Shown here: positions 63,203 through 64,000 of the stretch, piece after piece | Numbering within the stretch: position 1 is the stretch's first letter | Layout: every line of letters begins with the position of its first letter | Assembly (NCBI RefSeq): GCF_000744945.1 | Contig: NZ_JQMX01000001.1 | Span: 310,001 to 374,000, forward strand | DNA: 64,000 nucleotides | Direction of reading: 5' to 3' | From: Carnobacterium maltaromaticum DSM 20342 | GTDB lineage: Bacteria > Bacillota > Bacilli > Lactobacillales > Carnobacteriaceae | Program-made: the position numbers and the translations under genes | Notes under the pieces: generated by a model | Database searches by the model: none | The model's input: only the letters and a program-made list of their open reading frames with translations | What the model was told of the DNA's origin: nothing

Positions 63203-64000
63203 TTTTATTTATTTGGATAATGTTTGGAACCATTTTTATGTTGGGAATCATTAATGGAATAACGCCTTATTTCAGTCGTCGAAGCAGTCAATTTGGGGTT
63301 AGTATGCCAGTTGAATATCAAGATGATCCATTTATTAAGAAGCAACAACGCTTCTTTTTAAGCATGAATGTAAGTTTAAGTTTTATTTTAGGATTGCCCA
63401 TTTTGTATGCAATGAGACTTGACGTCTCTGAACAAATTGCTCAATTTATTTCTTTTTACTTACTTTTTGCACTAGTAGCTTTCATGGGAATTGTTGGACT
63501 ATTATTTTTAAAAATTCGTAAAAATATTATAGAATTTAAATCTACGATACCAAAAGAAATAGTAGAAGATGAGAGCCATGATATCGTAGTTGATACCACC
63601 TATCGTCAAAGAAGGTTGATTGTACCAAGCTATTTTATTATCATCTCTAATTTAATTATTATTTTAGCTGTTGTCGGAATAACATTAATAAACTATGAAC
63701 AAATGCCAGACAGAATTATTACGAACTGGGATATTAATATGAAACCTAGTGTAACAGTTGCTAAAAGCTATACAAGTGCTTTGGCTTTACCAGTGATGCA
63801 ATTATTTATGATGGGAACAATGTATGTCGCAAATCTATCTTTTCAAAAAGCTAAGCAAAAAGTAGATCCACGTAATCCAGCAGTATCGATTGAAAAGAAT
63901 CGAGCTTTTCGTTATGCTTGGTCCATTTATGGATTAGTGATGTCGATTTTACTTCAGCTTTTGCTAGGTGGATTACAATTAATTATGATTTTTGACTGGA
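63199..64000 (+). CDS. DUF1648-domain membrane protein (partial, runs off the end)
   Basis: The visible 267 residues include at least five membrane segments and the DUF1648 motif MPDRIITNWDINMKPSV, related to SdpI-type immunity or signalling proteins. The gene continues past the window. The ATG at 63199 overlaps the gntR stop (ATGA), so it belongs to the same operon. Confidence 0.75.
   Translation, partial: MILFIWIMFGTIFMLGIINGITPYFSRRSSQFGVSMPVEYQDDPFIKKQQRFFLSMNVSLSFILGLPILYAMRLDVSEQIAQFISFYLLFALVAFMGIVGLLFLKIRKNIIEFKSTIPKEIVEDESHDIVVDTTYRQRRLIVPSYFIIISNLIIILAVVGITLINYEQMPDRIITNWDINMKPSVTVAKSYTSALALPVMQLFMMGTMYVANLSFQKAKQKVDPRNPAVSIEKNRAFRYAWSIYGLVMSILLQLLLGGLQLIMIFDW

Noticed and set aside
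1..64000. CRISPR arrays, rRNA genes, intact insertion sequences
   Set aside because: No regularly spaced repeats, no rRNA-like sequence and no transposase frame were seen on reading both strands.

Overview
The window is AT-rich, gene-dense chromosome of a low-GC Gram-positive bacterium of the order Lactobacillales. The evidence is the miaA-hflX-ynbB-glnR-glnA order without hfq, a FabT/FabK-type fatty-acid operon, strong AGGAGG ribosome binding sites, and many hairpin-plus-T-tract terminators. I would guess Carnobacteriaceae or Enterococcaceae, with Carnobacterium favoured, but no rRNA gene is present to fix this.

Layout. 1-5.7 kb: end of a glycerophosphodiesterase-like gene, miaA, hflX, ynbB and the GlnR-controlled glnRA operon. 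5.7-9.0 kb: an accessory stretch with an Rgg/PlcR-like regulator, a frameshifted small gene, a small hypothetical, a tRNA-Arg(TCT) and about 0.5 kb of decayed DNA. 9.0-11 kb: a MutS2-like ATPase without an Smr domain, behind a 330-nt leader that looks like an attenuator. 11.1-15 kb: a heme-sensing and heme-efflux locus (HssRS-HrtBA) with a recognisable HssR box. 15.4-25.9 kb: a small DUF2187-like gene and the complete fab/acc operon under FabT boxes. 26-29 kb: feoAB iron uptake with a Fur box. 29-34.6 kb: a TPR protein, tig, an rpoD-like sigma gene with no dnaG beside it, and clpX.

34.6-41.6 kb is the most unusual part. A seven-gene siphophage-tail cassette lies between clpX and engB: an ArpU-like activator, tail tube, a chaperone pair joined by a frameshift, a short tape measure, Dit, a Gp37-like hub and a receptor-binding protein. 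No capsid, portal, terminase, integrase, holin or endolysin gene accompanies it. Its first promoter carries a perfect LexA box between -35 and -10, the same geometry as the recA promoter at 60.6 kb in this window. I read it as an SOS-inducible, domesticated non-contractile tail particle.

41.7-64 kb: engB, a reduced hemA-hemL pair, MazG and GNAT proteins, a 49-residue SPJ_0845-like gene sharing a 21-bp terminator stem, copYZ without a copper ATPase, a GlnP-GlnQ-type amino-acid importer, a MerR regulator, an aminotransferase, an ABC-TetR operon with two matched operators, the fructose operon fruRKA with 10-bp phased repeats, a lipoprotein, an Rrf2 regulator, recA, and a GntR-ABC-DUF1648 operon that runs off the end.

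How the parts connect: heme and iron recur (HssRS-HrtBA, feoAB, hemAL), suggesting a cell that manages exogenous heme. DNA damage links recA and the tail cassette through LexA. GlnR, FabT, Fur, CopY and HssR sites are each visible beside the genes they should control.
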